A stretch of 64,000 nucleotides of DNA from Colwellia sp. (GCA_022969175.1 JALJPB010000018.1:1-64000), one strand, 5' to 3'; counted from the first letter of the stretch, positions 26,535 through 35,666 are shown. Translations and numbers: made by a program. The notes: generated from the letters alone by a model not told the origin.

Positions 26535-27167
26535 TCAAGGTAGCTTGAAAGAATTTATTAAAAGCATTATTCCAAATAATATAAATGTTCCACCGATAAC
26601 TCGATTGAACCAGTAATGAATCTTACTGTTTTGTATATGGCTTGATAACCTTGAAGAGATAGAAGCATAGAAGATTAAACAAATACATGAACAAAGGCTG
26701 CAGCCTAGTGCCAGTGGGAGTAACGAGCTAATAGTGCTTTTTGCTGGATCAACAAATTGGGGGAATAATGCGGTAAAAAACAAAAGAGCTTTTGGGTTAC
26801 TAATGCCGACCATAAATGCTTCACCAAATAATTTGTAGCCATTTATATCCGGTGTTATTTTAGTAGCTGCAACTACTGCCGTTGTATTTGATCGAGAATT
26901 ACAAGACCGTACCCCTAGGTAGATTAAATACCCACCACCTACTATTTTGAGCCAAAATAAAATGCTATTTGAAGACGCTAGTAATAATCCTACTCCGATA
27001 ATTGATAACATTGCTAAAACGAATACTGCAGATATATTTCCTAGAATTCCTGCAAGGGCGACTTTTAAACCATACATGGCACCGTTTCGAATAGCCAATA
27101 ATACCGCTGGCCCAGGTGTTAGGGCGGCCATAAAGGTGATTGTTAGAAAGAGGTAGTAGTTATTCAT
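26535..27167 (-). CDS. LysE/RhtB family exporter
   Basis: 210 residues with six predicted TM segments and the family's N-terminal signature (TPGPAVLLAIRNGAMYG, residues ~18-34) and GISNPKALLFF near 120. Members export amino acids or homoserine lactones across the inner membrane. It is divergent from a LysR regulator with a 175-bp shared intergenic region, the usual arrangement for ligand-induced export. The substrate is not determinable. Confidence 0.92.
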   Translation of the reverse strand: MNNYYLFLTITFMAALTPGPAVLLAIRNGAMYGLKVALAGILGNISAVFVLAMLSIIGVGLLLASSNSILFWLKIVGGGYLIYLGVRSCNSRSNTTAVVAATKITPDINGYKLFGEAFMVGISNPKALLFFTALFPQFVDPAKSTISSLLPLALGCSLCSCICLIFYASISSRLSSHIQNSKIHYWFNRVIGGTFILFGIMLLINSFKLP

Positions 27168-27342
27168 TATTCTTGGTGTCTTTTTTGTTAACCAGAGCTA
27201 AATTATCTAATACTCTATAGATATCGTCTAATTGATTTATTGAAGTGGATGTATTGATAATTATGATGTATTGTTTTTTGTTAGTTCAATTAAATCTTCT
27301 TAAGTTAAACTCAGTTTAGTTAAAGTTAATGCACAGGGATTT

Positions 27343-28254
27343 TTGGTGAAAAGATTAGATCTCAATTTACTGGTGATTTTTGACGCTATTATTGTTGAAA
27401 ATTCAATTGTAGGAGCCGCTAAACGATTAAACATGACACAACCTGCGGTATCTAATGCGGTAACGCGAATGCGTCATTTATTTAATAATCCATTATTTAT
27501 AAAACATGGCAGGGGAATTGTGCCTAATGCTTACGCATTAAGTTTGTGGAATCAAATCCATCAGCCTATGAATGACATACAAGAGGCTGTAAACCCCGAA
27601 ATATTTACTCCAGCAAGCATTAAAAGGCGATTTAGAGTCGCTTTGCCTGACCTTATTGTTGATTTAGTGTGGTTACCTCTACGTAAAATAATAGAAAAAG
27701 AAGCTCCGTATATAGACATCCTTGCTATTCCTTTACCGCTTAAAGATCGAATGACTATTCTCAAAGATGGTAAAGCCGATCTTGTTATTTGTCTAAGTAA
27801 GTATTTAGCAACGTCAGATAGAAAAAACGATATCATTAAACCGCGGTTTGTTTGTGCAATGAGAAAAGATCATCAGCTTTCGAAAGGTATATTAACGATT
27901 GAGAATTTTTTATCAGCAGAACATTTGTTAGTTACCTCAGCGGGTGACGATCGAAGTTACGTTGATGAACTACTGAGCAACAAAGGGCTTACTCGGCGAG
28001 TAGCTATGACCGTTAATCATTACGCTGTTATAGCCAAACTGTTAGCGAGTACTAACTTGATCACAGTGGTTGATGCCCTGGCTGTTGCACATCAGGTTAA
28101 CGAAGGCAGTCTTATCTCGATTGAGCCGCCGCTAGATATTGAAGACTTATCACTTTGCATTGCTTGGCACGCCCGACATGATAGGGATAAAATGATTCAT
28201 TGGTTAAAAGATAAATTGATTGATTTGGTCAAACAAGAGTATAACGCTTGTTAA
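27343..28254 (+). CDS. LysR-family transcriptional regulator
   Basis: 303 residues. The N-terminal winged HTH (~5-65) has the LysR pattern AAKRLNMTQPAVSNAVTRMR. The effector-binding domain spans ~95-300. The start is TTG 27343 or, two residues shorter in practice, GTG 27346 behind AGGGAT. It probably controls the divergent LysE-type exporter. The effector domain resembles the NodD/Nac-like subgroup; the inducer is unknown. Confidence 0.92.
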   Translation: MVKRLDLNLLVIFDAIIVENSIVGAAKRLNMTQPAVSNAVTRMRHLFNNPLFIKHGRGIVPNAYALSLWNQIHQPMNDIQEAVNPEIFTPASIKRRFRVALPDLIVDLVWLPLRKIIEKEAPYIDILAIPLPLKDRMTILKDGKADLVICLSKYLATSDRKNDIIKPRFVCAMRKDHQLSKGILTIENFLSAEHLLVTSAGDDRSYVDELLSNKGLTRRVAMTVNHYAVIAKLLASTNLITVVDALAVAHQVNEGSLISIEPPLDIEDLSLCIAWHARHDRDKMIHWLKDKLIDLVKQEYNAC

Positions 28255-28374
28255 ATATTTGCTGTAATCTACTCTGTTTCATAAAATTAGACGGACTTAG
28301 TTGGATAAAATCGCTTTGCTATTATTTTGAAGTTATTTGAAGTTATTTGAATTTGTAGGAACTTATAGGAATAA

Positions 28375-28581
28375 ATGAATCAAGCAATTACCGGTTATCA
28401 CAAAGATGAAGATAATGATTGGGTCGCAGAATTACGCTGCGGTCATTTTCAACATGTCAGGCATAACCCTCCATTTATAAATAGGCCTTGGGTAACAACA
28501 CAAGAAGGTCGTTATGCAATGTTAGGACACCAACTAGCTTGTAAAAAATGTGATAATGGGGCACCAAAAGATTTGTTGTAA
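28375..28581 (+). CDS. DUF3565 family small protein
   Basis: 68 residues matching the short DUF3565 family: AITGYHKDEDNDWVAEL, CGHFQHVRHNPPF, RPW and a C-terminal CKKC. Two Cys plus conserved His suggest a zinc-binding fold. The function is unknown. TAGGAA lies ahead of the ATG. It precedes the cupin gene on the same strand. Confidence 0.88.
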   Translation: MNQAITGYHKDEDNDWVAELRCGHFQHVRHNPPFINRPWVTTQEGRYAMLGHQLACKKCDNGAPKDLL

Positions 28582-28614
28582 ATTTTCTGGTCTCATATTT
28601 CATATTTAATCAAT

Positions 28615-28646
<32 letters not shown>

Positions 28647-28658
28647 GAAGAGAAGAAA

Positions 28659-29012
28659 ATGAAGTCACACCTTTTACTTTGCCTAGCTCTTACTTTTTCG
28701 ACACTTAGCTTTGCTAATGAAAAACTCGGTAAAAAAGAAGTTCTGTTAGAAAACTCAACGGTTGAAGTTGTTCGTTTAACTTATCCTGTTGGTACTGAGT
28801 CAGGCATGCATACCCATAGCCAGCCACATAGAGTGGTATATTTTGTTAAAGGAGGAAAATTAGAGTTGATTCCTGAAGATAAACTTCAATCGTCTAAGAT
28901 CATTAATGTTGTTGATGGTGAAACACTATTTCTGCCTTCAACAACGCATAATGTTAAGAATGTAGGTAGAACTGAAATAGTGATTATTGAAACAGAAATA
29001 AAAAGTCATTAA
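28659..29012 (+). CDS. Exported small cupin-domain protein
   Basis: 117 residues with a signal peptide (ends LSFAN). A single cupin barrel follows, with the metal motif GMHTHSQPHRVVYFVKGG (His-x-His ... His) and the second motif LPSTTHNVKN. It is a periplasmic metal-binding cupin of unknown activity. The AACT tract sits just upstream, and a palindromic terminator overlaps its stop codon. Confidence 0.88.
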   Translation: MKSHLLLCLALTFSTLSFANEKLGKKEVLLENSTVEVVRLTYPVGTESGMHTHSQPHRVVYFVKGGKLELIPEDKLQSSKIINVVDGETLFLPSTTHNVKNVGRTEIVIIETEIKSH

Positions 29013-29025
29013 TGACTTTTTATTT
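28996..29025. terminator. Bidirectional terminator, perfect 15-bp palindrome
   Basis: Arms 28996-29010 and 29011-29025 are exact complements, with A-run and T-run ends. The cupin stop codon lies inside the stem. Confidence 0.85.
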
Positions 29026-29147
29026 TTAGTATTAACCGTTTAAGAGCGTTGATAACTTCGCAGATTATAAAAAATAACTACATCAATACTTGATATTTAC
29101 CCTTATCGTACCTACTTCATAATAACGTTTCCCAAATAAAGTTAATT

Positions 29148-29972
29148 ATGCTGTCTTATCTGTTACCCATTCTTGTTGCCGTTATACTTATTGGTTATTC
29201 CGCAGGTAAACCTTATTGGCGTGAATACCAAAGAAATAAAATTAGAAAACAGCCATTTAAAAAGCAATGGCGAAAAATAATTCAACAAAGAATGCCATAT
29301 TTTAAACAAATGCCGACAGATCTACAGTTGCAACTTAAACAACATATTCAAGTGTTTCTAGCGGAAAAAACATTCGTTGGCTGCAATGGCGTTAAAATAA
29401 CCGATGAAATACGAATAACTGTTGCGGCACAAGCCTGTTTATTATTGTTGAACCGAAAAACAAATTATTATCCTAAATTACAAACCATACTTGTCTATCC
29501 CCGTGCCTTTGTTAAAGAGCAGCAAGTGACAAATAAAGATGGTGTTCAGCATATGCAAAAAATGGCATTGGCGGGCGAGTCATGGGATTTTGGCAAAGTT
29601 GTTTTATCTTGGCAAGACACCTTAGACGGTGCGCAAATTCCAGATGATGGTCGCAATGTGGTCATTCATGAATTTGCCCATCAATTAGATCAAGAAAATG
29701 GTAAAGCTAATGGCGCACCTATTTTGGATAAAGGGCAGAACTATAAATGTTGGTCAGAAGTTTTTTCTGCGCAATTTAAGCTACTGCAGAGGCAAGCACA
29801 AACAGGAGCTCCTTCATTATTTGATTATTATGGGGCAACTGAGCCAGCTGAGTTTTTTGCTGTTGTCAGTGAAGTGTTTTTTGAGCAGGCCAAGCAGTTT
29901 CATTATGAACACCCTAAGCTATATCAACAATTAACGCAGTATTACCAAGTCGACCCAAATCATTGGCACTAA
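29148..29972 (+). CDS. mtfA: M90-family zinc metallopeptidase, MtfA-like
   Basis: 274 residues. An N-terminal hydrophobic segment (~3-20), which cytosolic E. coli MtfA lacks, suggests membrane anchoring. The catalytic motif is VVIHEFAHQLDQENG (HExxH, ~175), with a downstream EFFAVVSEVFF supplying the third ligand region. In E. coli, MtfA binds the Mlc repressor and is a peptidase. Its stop lies 14 bases before the beta-lactamase start, so cotranscription is likely. Confidence 0.9.
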   Translation: MLSYLLPILVAVILIGYSAGKPYWREYQRNKIRKQPFKKQWRKIIQQRMPYFKQMPTDLQLQLKQHIQVFLAEKTFVGCNGVKITDEIRITVAAQACLLLLNRKTNYYPKLQTILVYPRAFVKEQQVTNKDGVQHMQKMALAGESWDFGKVVLSWQDTLDGAQIPDDGRNVVIHEFAHQLDQENGKANGAPILDKGQNYKCWSEVFSAQFKLLQRQAQTGAPSLFDYYGATEPAEFFAVVSEVFFEQAKQFHYEHPKLYQQLTQYYQVDPNHWH

Positions 29973-29986
29973 AGTGGAGAACAACA

Positions 29987-30868
29987 TTGGTTAAAAAGTA
30001 TCAAGCTCGCTATAAGTTAGCGTTACTAATTTTATTAGCTAACACCTTTTTTGTTTCAAATGTTAGTGCCAATAATATCGTTAACAAAATTAAAGAAGTA
30101 GAAAGCCAGCTCGGTGCTCGAGTGGGAGTCTCGGTATATGATACCGCTAGCAAAGAATTATGGAATTATAAAGGAGATGCCCGCTTTGCGTTAATGAGCA
30201 CCTTTAAAACATTAGCCTGTGCTAAATTACTTTTTGATGTTGATAAAGGCACTCAGTCATTGGATGCTTCGGTTGTTATTAGCTCAAATTCGTTGATTAG
30301 TTGGTCGCCAGTAACTAAAAAACTTGTTGGCCAGAGCTATTCCCTTAAGCAAGCCTGTTCAGCAGCTATAATCATGAGTGATAATACCGCTGCCAATATT
30401 GTACTTGCGGGAATTAAAGGTCCCGAAGGTTTAACCCAGTTTATGCAATCTATTGGCGATAATGTTACCCGCTTAGATAGAATAGAACCTGAGTTAAATG
30501 AAGCGCTAGAAGGTGATAAAAGGGATACCACAACACCTAATGCCATGGTTAAAAATTTAAATAAGCTACTGTTCGGTGATGTATTGTCTCCAACGTCAAA
30601 AACTCAATTAACACAGTGGATGATTGATAGTAAAGTTACTGGCAGCTTATTACGCTCTGTACTACCTTATGGCTGGCTAATTGCTGACAAGTCCGGCTCA
30701 GGCGGTTTTGGCTCAAGAGGTATTGTTGCCGTAGTTTGGCCCCAGAGCCATGCACCTATTATTATTAGTATTTATTTAACTCAAACAGAGACTACTTTTA
30801 GTCAGCGAAATAAAGCAATTGCGGATATAGGTAAAGAAATTTTTGCTCAGTACATAGATAAAACCTAA
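29987..30868 (+). CDS. Class A beta-lactamase
   Basis: 293 residues from TTG 29987, seven bases after GGAG; a TTG at 29963 would overlap the upstream gene without a ribosome-binding site. The signal peptide ends near VSANN. All class A motifs are present: STFK (Ser70-xx-Lys73), SDN (130-132), EPELNEA with Glu166, and KSG (234-236). RDTTTPNAM follows the omega loop. It hydrolyses beta-lactams in the periplasm. The KSGSGGFGSRG segment resembles CARB/PSE-type enzymes; the exact spectrum is not readable. No AmpR-type regulator is adjacent. Confidence 0.95.
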   Translation: MVKKYQARYKLALLILLANTFFVSNVSANNIVNKIKEVESQLGARVGVSVYDTASKELWNYKGDARFALMSTFKTLACAKLLFDVDKGTQSLDASVVISSNSLISWSPVTKKLVGQSYSLKQACSAAIIMSDNTAANIVLAGIKGPEGLTQFMQSIGDNVTRLDRIEPELNEALEGDKRDTTTPNAMVKNLNKLLFGDVLSPTSKTQLTQWMIDSKVTGSLLRSVLPYGWLIADKSGSGGFGSRGIVAVVWPQSHAPIIISIYLTQTETTFSQRNKAIADIGKEIFAQYIDKT

Positions 30869-30884
30869 CCAATAAGTCGCTTTC

Positions 30885-31460
30885 TTACAGTTGAATATCT
30901 GCTAGCTCATTATTACCACTTAATGCTAAATTATCTTGAAAAGCTTTTCTACAAGCCAAAGATCGATTTTGGGAGAGCTTAAACTTACTGCTAACCTCGA
31001 TGATTTCTAAAGTGAAAACCGTAATTGCTGATAGCATTTGCGTTACCATTCTTTTATTTTTGTCTTGATTAAACTCATTAAAATTCCATTGAGCATCAAA
31101 ATAGTGACTGATGTCTTCCATGAATTTAAGTTTTTCATCCTGATTTTTAATCAACTTTATCTTGCAACTCAAAGAAACCGTTACGTAATTCCAAGTCGGC
31201 ACTGCTTGTTCGTTATGCCAGCGCGGTGATATGTAACCATGAGGACCGGTAAAAATCACCTTAACAGGTGATTGATCCTCTACAACCTTTAATATTTGGT
31301 TGTTATTCGCTAAATGCCCTAAAAGTTGATGGTCTGCAATTAACTGTAATGGGCAATAACTCAGCTCAGCAAAGCCAGAACTATTTAACGTTGACGACAG
31401 TATTTGAGCGAAACTGTGTGATGTAATTATCTGTTTTTCTTCAGGGGTTAATTTATTCAT
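30885..31460 (-). CDS. PaiB/FMN-binding split-barrel family protein
   Basis: 191 residues from ATG 31460; the frame extends 25 codons upstream to a TTG at 31535 but without support. The family signature GPHGYISPRWH and VPTWNYVTV lies near residue 80, and a C-terminal QMLSAITVFTLEI segment follows. These proteins have an FMN-binding split barrel and were named for the Bacillus PaiB regulator; here the biochemical role is unproven. Convergent with the beta-lactamase gene. Confidence 0.85.
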   Translation of the reverse strand: MNKLTPEEKQIITSHSFAQILSSTLNSSGFAELSYCPLQLIADHQLLGHLANNNQILKVVEDQSPVKVIFTGPHGYISPRWHNEQAVPTWNYVTVSLSCKIKLIKNQDEKLKFMEDISHYFDAQWNFNEFNQDKNKRMVTQMLSAITVFTLEIIEVSSKFKLSQNRSLACRKAFQDNLALSGNNELADIQL

Positions 31461-31975
31461 GATGATATCTACTTTCAGCTGATCTATATGGTCTTTGTTG
31501 TTTATTTTCCTTTTAATCTGGTATAAATAAAACAACCAGTTTATAAGTTTTCACTATACCAGTGAGTAAATCCTGTTGAAGGGTAGAAGAAATAGTAATA
31601 CCAAATGTAATAAATTAGTGTGCAACTTTAAGCGTGGGTAAATATTCAAGAACACAGGATTATTGTTCCAGACTAAACCTAAGCGACTACATCCATGTAG
31701 CCGAGGCGCTTGATTGATTAGGGCAGGAAGCCCGTAAGTAGGATAATGCAGGAGCAATTATCGAGTAATAGCTGGCTATTGGGATTGAAAGTACAGGTTT
31801 TTAGCTCCTGAAAAAACCTAAGTACTCACATCCATGTGAGTAACGCAATTATTGACTATTTAAACCGCCTTAAAATGATCGGTTCTTTATTTCAATTGGT
31901 ATGAGTATAATGCGCGGCATAGTTTTACTGTTGTAGTTGCTAGTTACTTTCTTCCAAGTTTAAAAAAGATTCTTT
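31461..31975. repeat. Repeat-bearing intergenic region with two covarying hairpins
   Basis: Two related units share ACCTAAG and a CATCCATG core: 31676-31711 (CTACAT-CC-ATGTAG arms) and 31815-31845 (ACTCACAT-CC-ATGTGAGT arms). The stems differ but both pair. A further hairpin pairs AGGTTTTT (31795-31802) with AAAAACCT (31812-31819). A TATAAT at 31906 is a possible -10 for the NUDIX gene. An open frame on the minus strand here (31554-31757) is made of these repeats and is not a gene. Confidence 0.6.
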
Positions 31976-32494
31976 ATGCGTTTACTAAAATCCACTATTC
32001 ATACTGACATAACAGATATGTCGGCAAAAACATTCCTTCGAAAAGCAACCCGAGCCATTGTCATAAATGGCGATGACATTCTCTTACTATATACCAAGCG
32101 CTATCACGACTATAGCTTGCCGGGGGGCGGAATTGATGACGGCGAAAGCAATGTAAATGGTCTTGTTCGTGAATTAAAAGAGGAAACAGGCGCAAAAAAC
32201 GTCCAAAACATTCAAGAGTTTGGCCTATATGAGGAGTTCAGACCTTGGTATAAAGAAGGTTTTGATATCGTTCATATGCAATCCTTTTGTTATGTTTGTA
32301 CTATTGATGATGAACTACTTGAGCCTGAACTTGAATCCCACGAAATAGACAATGGCATGCACCCCATATGGATGAATATTCACCAAGCCATAACTCATAA
32401 CGAGCACACTATCGCCAACAGTGAAAAGAAGGGGCTTTCAATTGAAAGAGAAACTTATTTATTGAAGTTGATTGTTAGAGAGTTGTTTCTTTAA
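31976..32494 (+). CDS. NUDIX hydrolase
   Basis: 172 residues. The NUDIX box GGIDDGESNVNGLVRELKEETG (~49-70) fits GX5EX7REUXEEXGU exactly. ATRAIVINGDDILLLYTKR is the typical first strand pair. It hydrolyses a nucleoside diphosphate linked to another moiety; the substrate is unknown. It is the first gene of an AT-rich run of mixed small genes on the plus strand. Confidence 0.92.
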   Translation: MRLLKSTIHTDITDMSAKTFLRKATRAIVINGDDILLLYTKRYHDYSLPGGGIDDGESNVNGLVRELKEETGAKNVQNIQEFGLYEEFRPWYKEGFDIVHMQSFCYVCTIDDELLEPELESHEIDNGMHPIWMNIHQAITHNEHTIANSEKKGLSIERETYLLKLIVRELFL

Positions 32495-32647
32495 TTACTC
32501 TTTTATCTCGTGCTAAGCTTGAAGTAGACTTTTATAAAAGTGGAGCTCAGGATTCTATTAAAGTTGCTACATACACTACACTAGCAGAAGGTTTAGTCTC
32601 TTTGCCAGTATTACCTCGACACCAAGTATTTTAAAATGGAGCATGGA

Positions 32648-32887
32648 ATGCAAAAAAAACAAATTATTATTCTTATTTTATCCGCCTCGATATTAAATGG
32701 TTGTGCATCAAGTTCAGAGTTAAGTAAAAGAGCTGAAAACAATGCAAAGGCTGGAGAATATTATGAATCTATCGGGCAACCTGAAGCAGCTAAAAGATCA
32801 CGTAAAATGGCTCAAGAAAACAATGACGATTCAATGACAATAGAAGCAATATTATTTGATCTTTTTTTTGGCTCAGATGATAAATAG
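32648..32887 (+). CDS. Small lipoprotein, function unknown
   Basis: 79 residues from ATG 32648, six bases after GGAG; an ATG at 32636 lacks a site. The lipobox is ILNGC. The mature part is polar and helical (ELSKRAENNAKAGEYYESIGQPEAAKRSRKMAQEN), resembling a single TPR-like helical hairpin. No family recognised. The next intergenic segment contains repeat element A (32934-32996). Confidence 0.7.
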   Translation: MQKKQIIILILSASILNGCASSSELSKRAENNAKAGEYYESIGQPEAAKRSRKMAQENNDDSMTIEAILFDLFFGSDDK

Positions 32888-32933
32888 AGTGACATAATTG
32901 ACACCGGACAAACTATTAAATCAGGATGGAAAT

Positions 32934-32996
32934 CAGTTGGCTGTTTTCGATCCTCAAAATTTTAGTCAACAATATTTTGCCAATATTAGGGCGTTA
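32934..32996 (+). repeat. Intergenic repeat element, copy A
   Basis: It begins CAGTTGGCTGTTTTC, contains CAATATTTTG-CCAA and ends GGCGTTA. A 70-bp relative (copy B) lies at 34754-34823, and the first 15 bases recur with one change at 35667-35681 (copy C). TTGGC can pair with GCCAA. Confidence 0.6.
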
Positions 32997-33020
32997 CTAA
33001 ATTAAACATGGATGGGCACT

Positions 33021-33654
33021 TTGAATAGTAGATATTTACTTCTAGCTTTACCTATATTTAGTTTCCTTTGGTTTACGAGCACTATCTTAATAGCTGGTCA
33101 TTTGTACCCAGACTATAGACCATATTAGTCAATTTATAAGTGAGTTGGGTGCAACAGGCTCGCCTTATGGGGCTTATGTAAATTATTTAGGCTTTATCCC
33201 AACAGAATTATTCATACTTGGTTTTGTTTTTATTAGTTATTCTGTATTACCCCGCACAAAACCAAATACCATGGGGCTTATATTTATTGCAATTTATGGT
33301 ATTACCCTTGGTATAGCTGCTTTTTTTCCATGTGACTTTGAGTGCAAGCCCGAGATACCAACAATAGCTCACAATATTCACATGGCTTCGGCTTTTCCCG
33401 GTTACTTATGCGGAATTATCGCAATGTTCTGTATCTCCACTGGATCTATGTCATGGTCAAAATCAAAGGCATTTAAATTTTCTGGTTATGTCGCGGGTAC
33501 ATTAGCTCTGCTAGCATTTTTAAATTTAGATCCTAGTTCAAAATCTGTAGGGTTAAATCAGCGGATTTTAGAGCTTTCAATGTATTCATGGCTTATTTTC
33601 TTTGGATACAATTTGAGTAAATATTTGCCTAATAAGCAAATCAACAAGGACTAA
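33021..33654 (+). pseudogene. DUF998-type membrane protein gene split by a frameshift
   Basis: From TTG 33021 the frame encodes 35 residues with a hydrophobic helix and GHLYPDY, then stops at 33126. From 33118 the next frame continues with DHISQFISELGATGSPYG and four more membrane helices to 33654. Together they give a normal DUF998 protein (~210 residues, six TM). One extra base around 33115-33117 explains the break; the site has no slippery run. The downstream part alone could start at TTG 33145 but would lack helix 1. The family has no known function. Confidence 0.8.
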
Positions 33655-33831
33655 AAAAAACGGGCTGTTCGCTTCGAACCACATTTTAGCCCACTATTTT
33701 TAACCCCTTATATTGTCTATATATCAGTTTTACCCACAATTAGTTTGATTTATTAAAACTAAAGTTTGATTTATTGACTTGATTTATGTAAGTTTTATTA
33801 ACTTCAAAGCGCTAAATTAAAAGGAATTTAA

Positions 33832-34161
33832 ATGAAGTGTCCAAATATAAACAAAATAACTTTCAGCCACCCAAGTAAAGTAGCAATAAAAGAAATCAGG
33901 AGGATTGACGGTCTATCAAGTGTGTTAATGACATTTATTGGAGCAAGTACATTTTCGACAATTTTCTTGGGTAATAATGCTATAGAATCGACATATTCAT
34001 TAAATTCAACTGATTTTAAAAAAATGTCGCAAGCCATGTTAGCAATCTCTAGTATAAAAAGAGAGTTGATTGAGAAAAAAGCGGGAATGATGCTTTTAAA
34101 AACAAGGAGTAGAGAGGAGAAACTTTTCTGGAATGCTATATTTTTAGGGTGTAAAGGCTGA
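33832..34161 (+). CDS. Hypothetical protein, cotranscribed with the next gene
   Basis: 109 residues, unrecognised. A hydrophobic stretch at ~30-50 (LSSVLMTFIGASTFSTIFLG) could be a membrane helix; the C-terminal half is basic and helical. AGGAA precedes ATG by five bases. Its stop overlaps the start of the next gene (TGATG), so the two products probably act together. Composition is very AT-rich, as in neighbouring accessory genes. Confidence 0.6.
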   Translation: MKCPNINKITFSHPSKVAIKEIRRIDGLSSVLMTFIGASTFSTIFLGNNAIESTYSLNSTDFKKMSQAMLAISSIKRELIEKKAGMMLLKTRSREEKLFWNAIFLGCKG

Positions 34162-34667
34162 TGAACATGCTTAAGACGAATATGCTCTTAATATGTATGT
34201 ATTTCTTTTGTAATACAGCTTATTCAGAATCATCAAACGAATACAAAAAGTTATTATTAGAGAGATATCACAACAGTATTAGTAAATATGAAAAACAAGA
34301 ACAAGATTGTAAAGTCCTATCTAAAGTTTTACCTCAAGAAACGTTTTCCAATATATCATTAACTGAAACTGAATTAATATCAGCACTTAGTTTTTATTAT
34401 TATAAAGCTCACCTGGTGTGCACAACAAAGGCTAGAGTTGAATATTTAGCATATGCGACACTACTTTCATTAAATAGCGAAAGTGCAAAAGGGATGGTTG
34501 ATGCGAGTAATGAAATGCTTACGTATGATTATAAAACTTACGTAGAACAAGAGATTGAATATATGAAATTAGATGCTGATTTACGAACCAAATTAGATGA
34601 AATTTCTCATCTTAAGTTCCCATTTCTGTTGGTCGAGTCTTTTCAAAATTTAGGTAAAAGTTATTAA
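34161..34667 (+). CDS. Exported hypothetical protein
   Basis: 168 residues. The signal peptide ends near NTAYSES. The mature part is entirely helical and charged, with two cysteines (CKVL, LVCTT) that may form a disulfide. No family recognised. It is translationally coupled to the gene before it, giving a two-gene unit of a possible membrane protein and a periplasmic partner. Confidence 0.65.
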   Translation: MNMLKTNMLLICMYFFCNTAYSESSNEYKKLLLERYHNSISKYEKQEQDCKVLSKVLPQETFSNISLTETELISALSFYYYKAHLVCTTKARVEYLAYATLLSLNSESAKGMVDASNEMLTYDYKTYVEQEIEYMKLDADLRTKLDEISHLKFPFLLVESFQNLGKSY

Positions 34668-34753
34668 TAGGAATATGATTTTAAAAGGTATATAAACAGT
34701 AATTAATAGGATATGGATGAATGCAACTAGTAGAAGATAAGAACGAAAAAATA

Positions 34754-34823
34754 CAGTTGGCTTTTTTCATTCTGATCAGGCAATATTTTGGCCAACTATA
34801 TATTTATTTTTGTTGAGGCGTTA
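34754..34823 (+). repeat. Intergenic repeat element, copy B
   Basis: It shares the CAGTTGGCTTTTTTC start, the CAATATTTTG-GCCAA middle and the GGCGTTA end with copy A. AGTTGGC (34755-34761) pairs with GCCAACT (34791-34797). The methyltransferase ATG follows directly at 34825. Confidence 0.6.
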
Positions 34824-34824
34824 A

Positions 34825-35607
34825 ATGGAATTCAGGGCTTATATTAAAACATCACATCTTAAGATGCTCATACTCACTGTAAGTGTATTATTTATAACGA
34901 TTAGTAAGGCGGATGCTCTGTCTGATCAGGCCATTACATCAGCAGTTTTTAATCTTAAAAGGCCGACACTTGATCTTATTAAAGATAAAAATAGGCAACC
35001 TAAAGAAATATTAACTTTTTTCAATGTTGCCCCAGGAACTGTCGTTCTTGATGTCTTGGCTGGTAGTGGCTATTACTCAGAATTATTATCTGCAGTTGTT
35101 GGACCTGAAGGTAAGGTTATCATTCATAATGATAAACACTTTTTAAAATATTATGGTGCAAACCTATCCGAACGTTTAGGGACAGGGGAGCGTTTAGCTA
35201 ACGCTAAACGCCTAGACATTTCTCTGAATAACTTAGAGTTAAAAGAGAATAGCATTGATACCATATTTCTAGTGTTGGGATACCATGACTTTTATTATGT
35301 AATGAATGAGTCTGAAAAAATAGATGTTGAAAAAGTACTCGCTAAATTTAGAAAGTTTTTAAAGCCAAACGGTGTAATTGGCATAATTGACCACGAAGCA
35401 GTGAAAGGTGCACCCAATAACGTCGGCAATACTTTGCATCGAATTGATCCTCAATTAGTAAAAAGAGAAATGGCCGATGCCGGATTTGTTCTCGATGGTG
35501 AACTAGATATTTTAAAAAATACTACAGATGATAAATCTAAGAAAATTTGGGATATCCCTAATAGTAAAACGAGTCGGTTTGTTTTACGTTTCAAAAATAT
35601 AAAATAG
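34825..35607 (+). CDS. Exported class I SAM-dependent methyltransferase (COG4798-like)
   Basis: 260 residues. A cleavable signal peptide (ends SKADA) is unusual for a methyltransferase but typical of this predicted group. The SAM-binding motif I reads VLDVLAGSGYYSELL (~80), motif II follows, and DTIFLVLGYHDFYY and KPNGVIGIIDHEA are the post-I and motif III regions. How SAM would reach the periplasm is unclear, so the function is uncertain. Flanked by repeat elements B and C. Confidence 0.85.
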   Translation: MEFRAYIKTSHLKMLILTVSVLFITISKADALSDQAITSAVFNLKRPTLDLIKDKNRQPKEILTFFNVAPGTVVLDVLAGSGYYSELLSAVVGPEGKVIIHNDKHFLKYYGANLSERLGTGERLANAKRLDISLNNLELKENSIDTIFLVLGYHDFYYVMNESEKIDVEKVLAKFRKFLKPNGVIGIIDHEAVKGAPNNVGNTLHRIDPQLVKREMADAGFVLDGELDILKNTTDDKSKKIWDIPNSKTSRFVLRFKNIK

Positions 35608-35666
35608 GCTAAGGTGAGAACTCCATACAAGAGCGCCATACAATAGTTGTCAAGTCGGATCAATTC

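Noticed and set aside
31554-31757. Minus-strand open frame of 67 codons
   Set aside because: It is built from the interspersed repeat units, has no ribosome-binding site and no coding character.
32517-32632. Coding-like stretch between the NUDIX and lipoprotein genes
   Set aside because: An open frame reads through, ending LPVLPRHQVF, but it has no start or ribosome-binding site and no family that I recognise; it may be a remnant.
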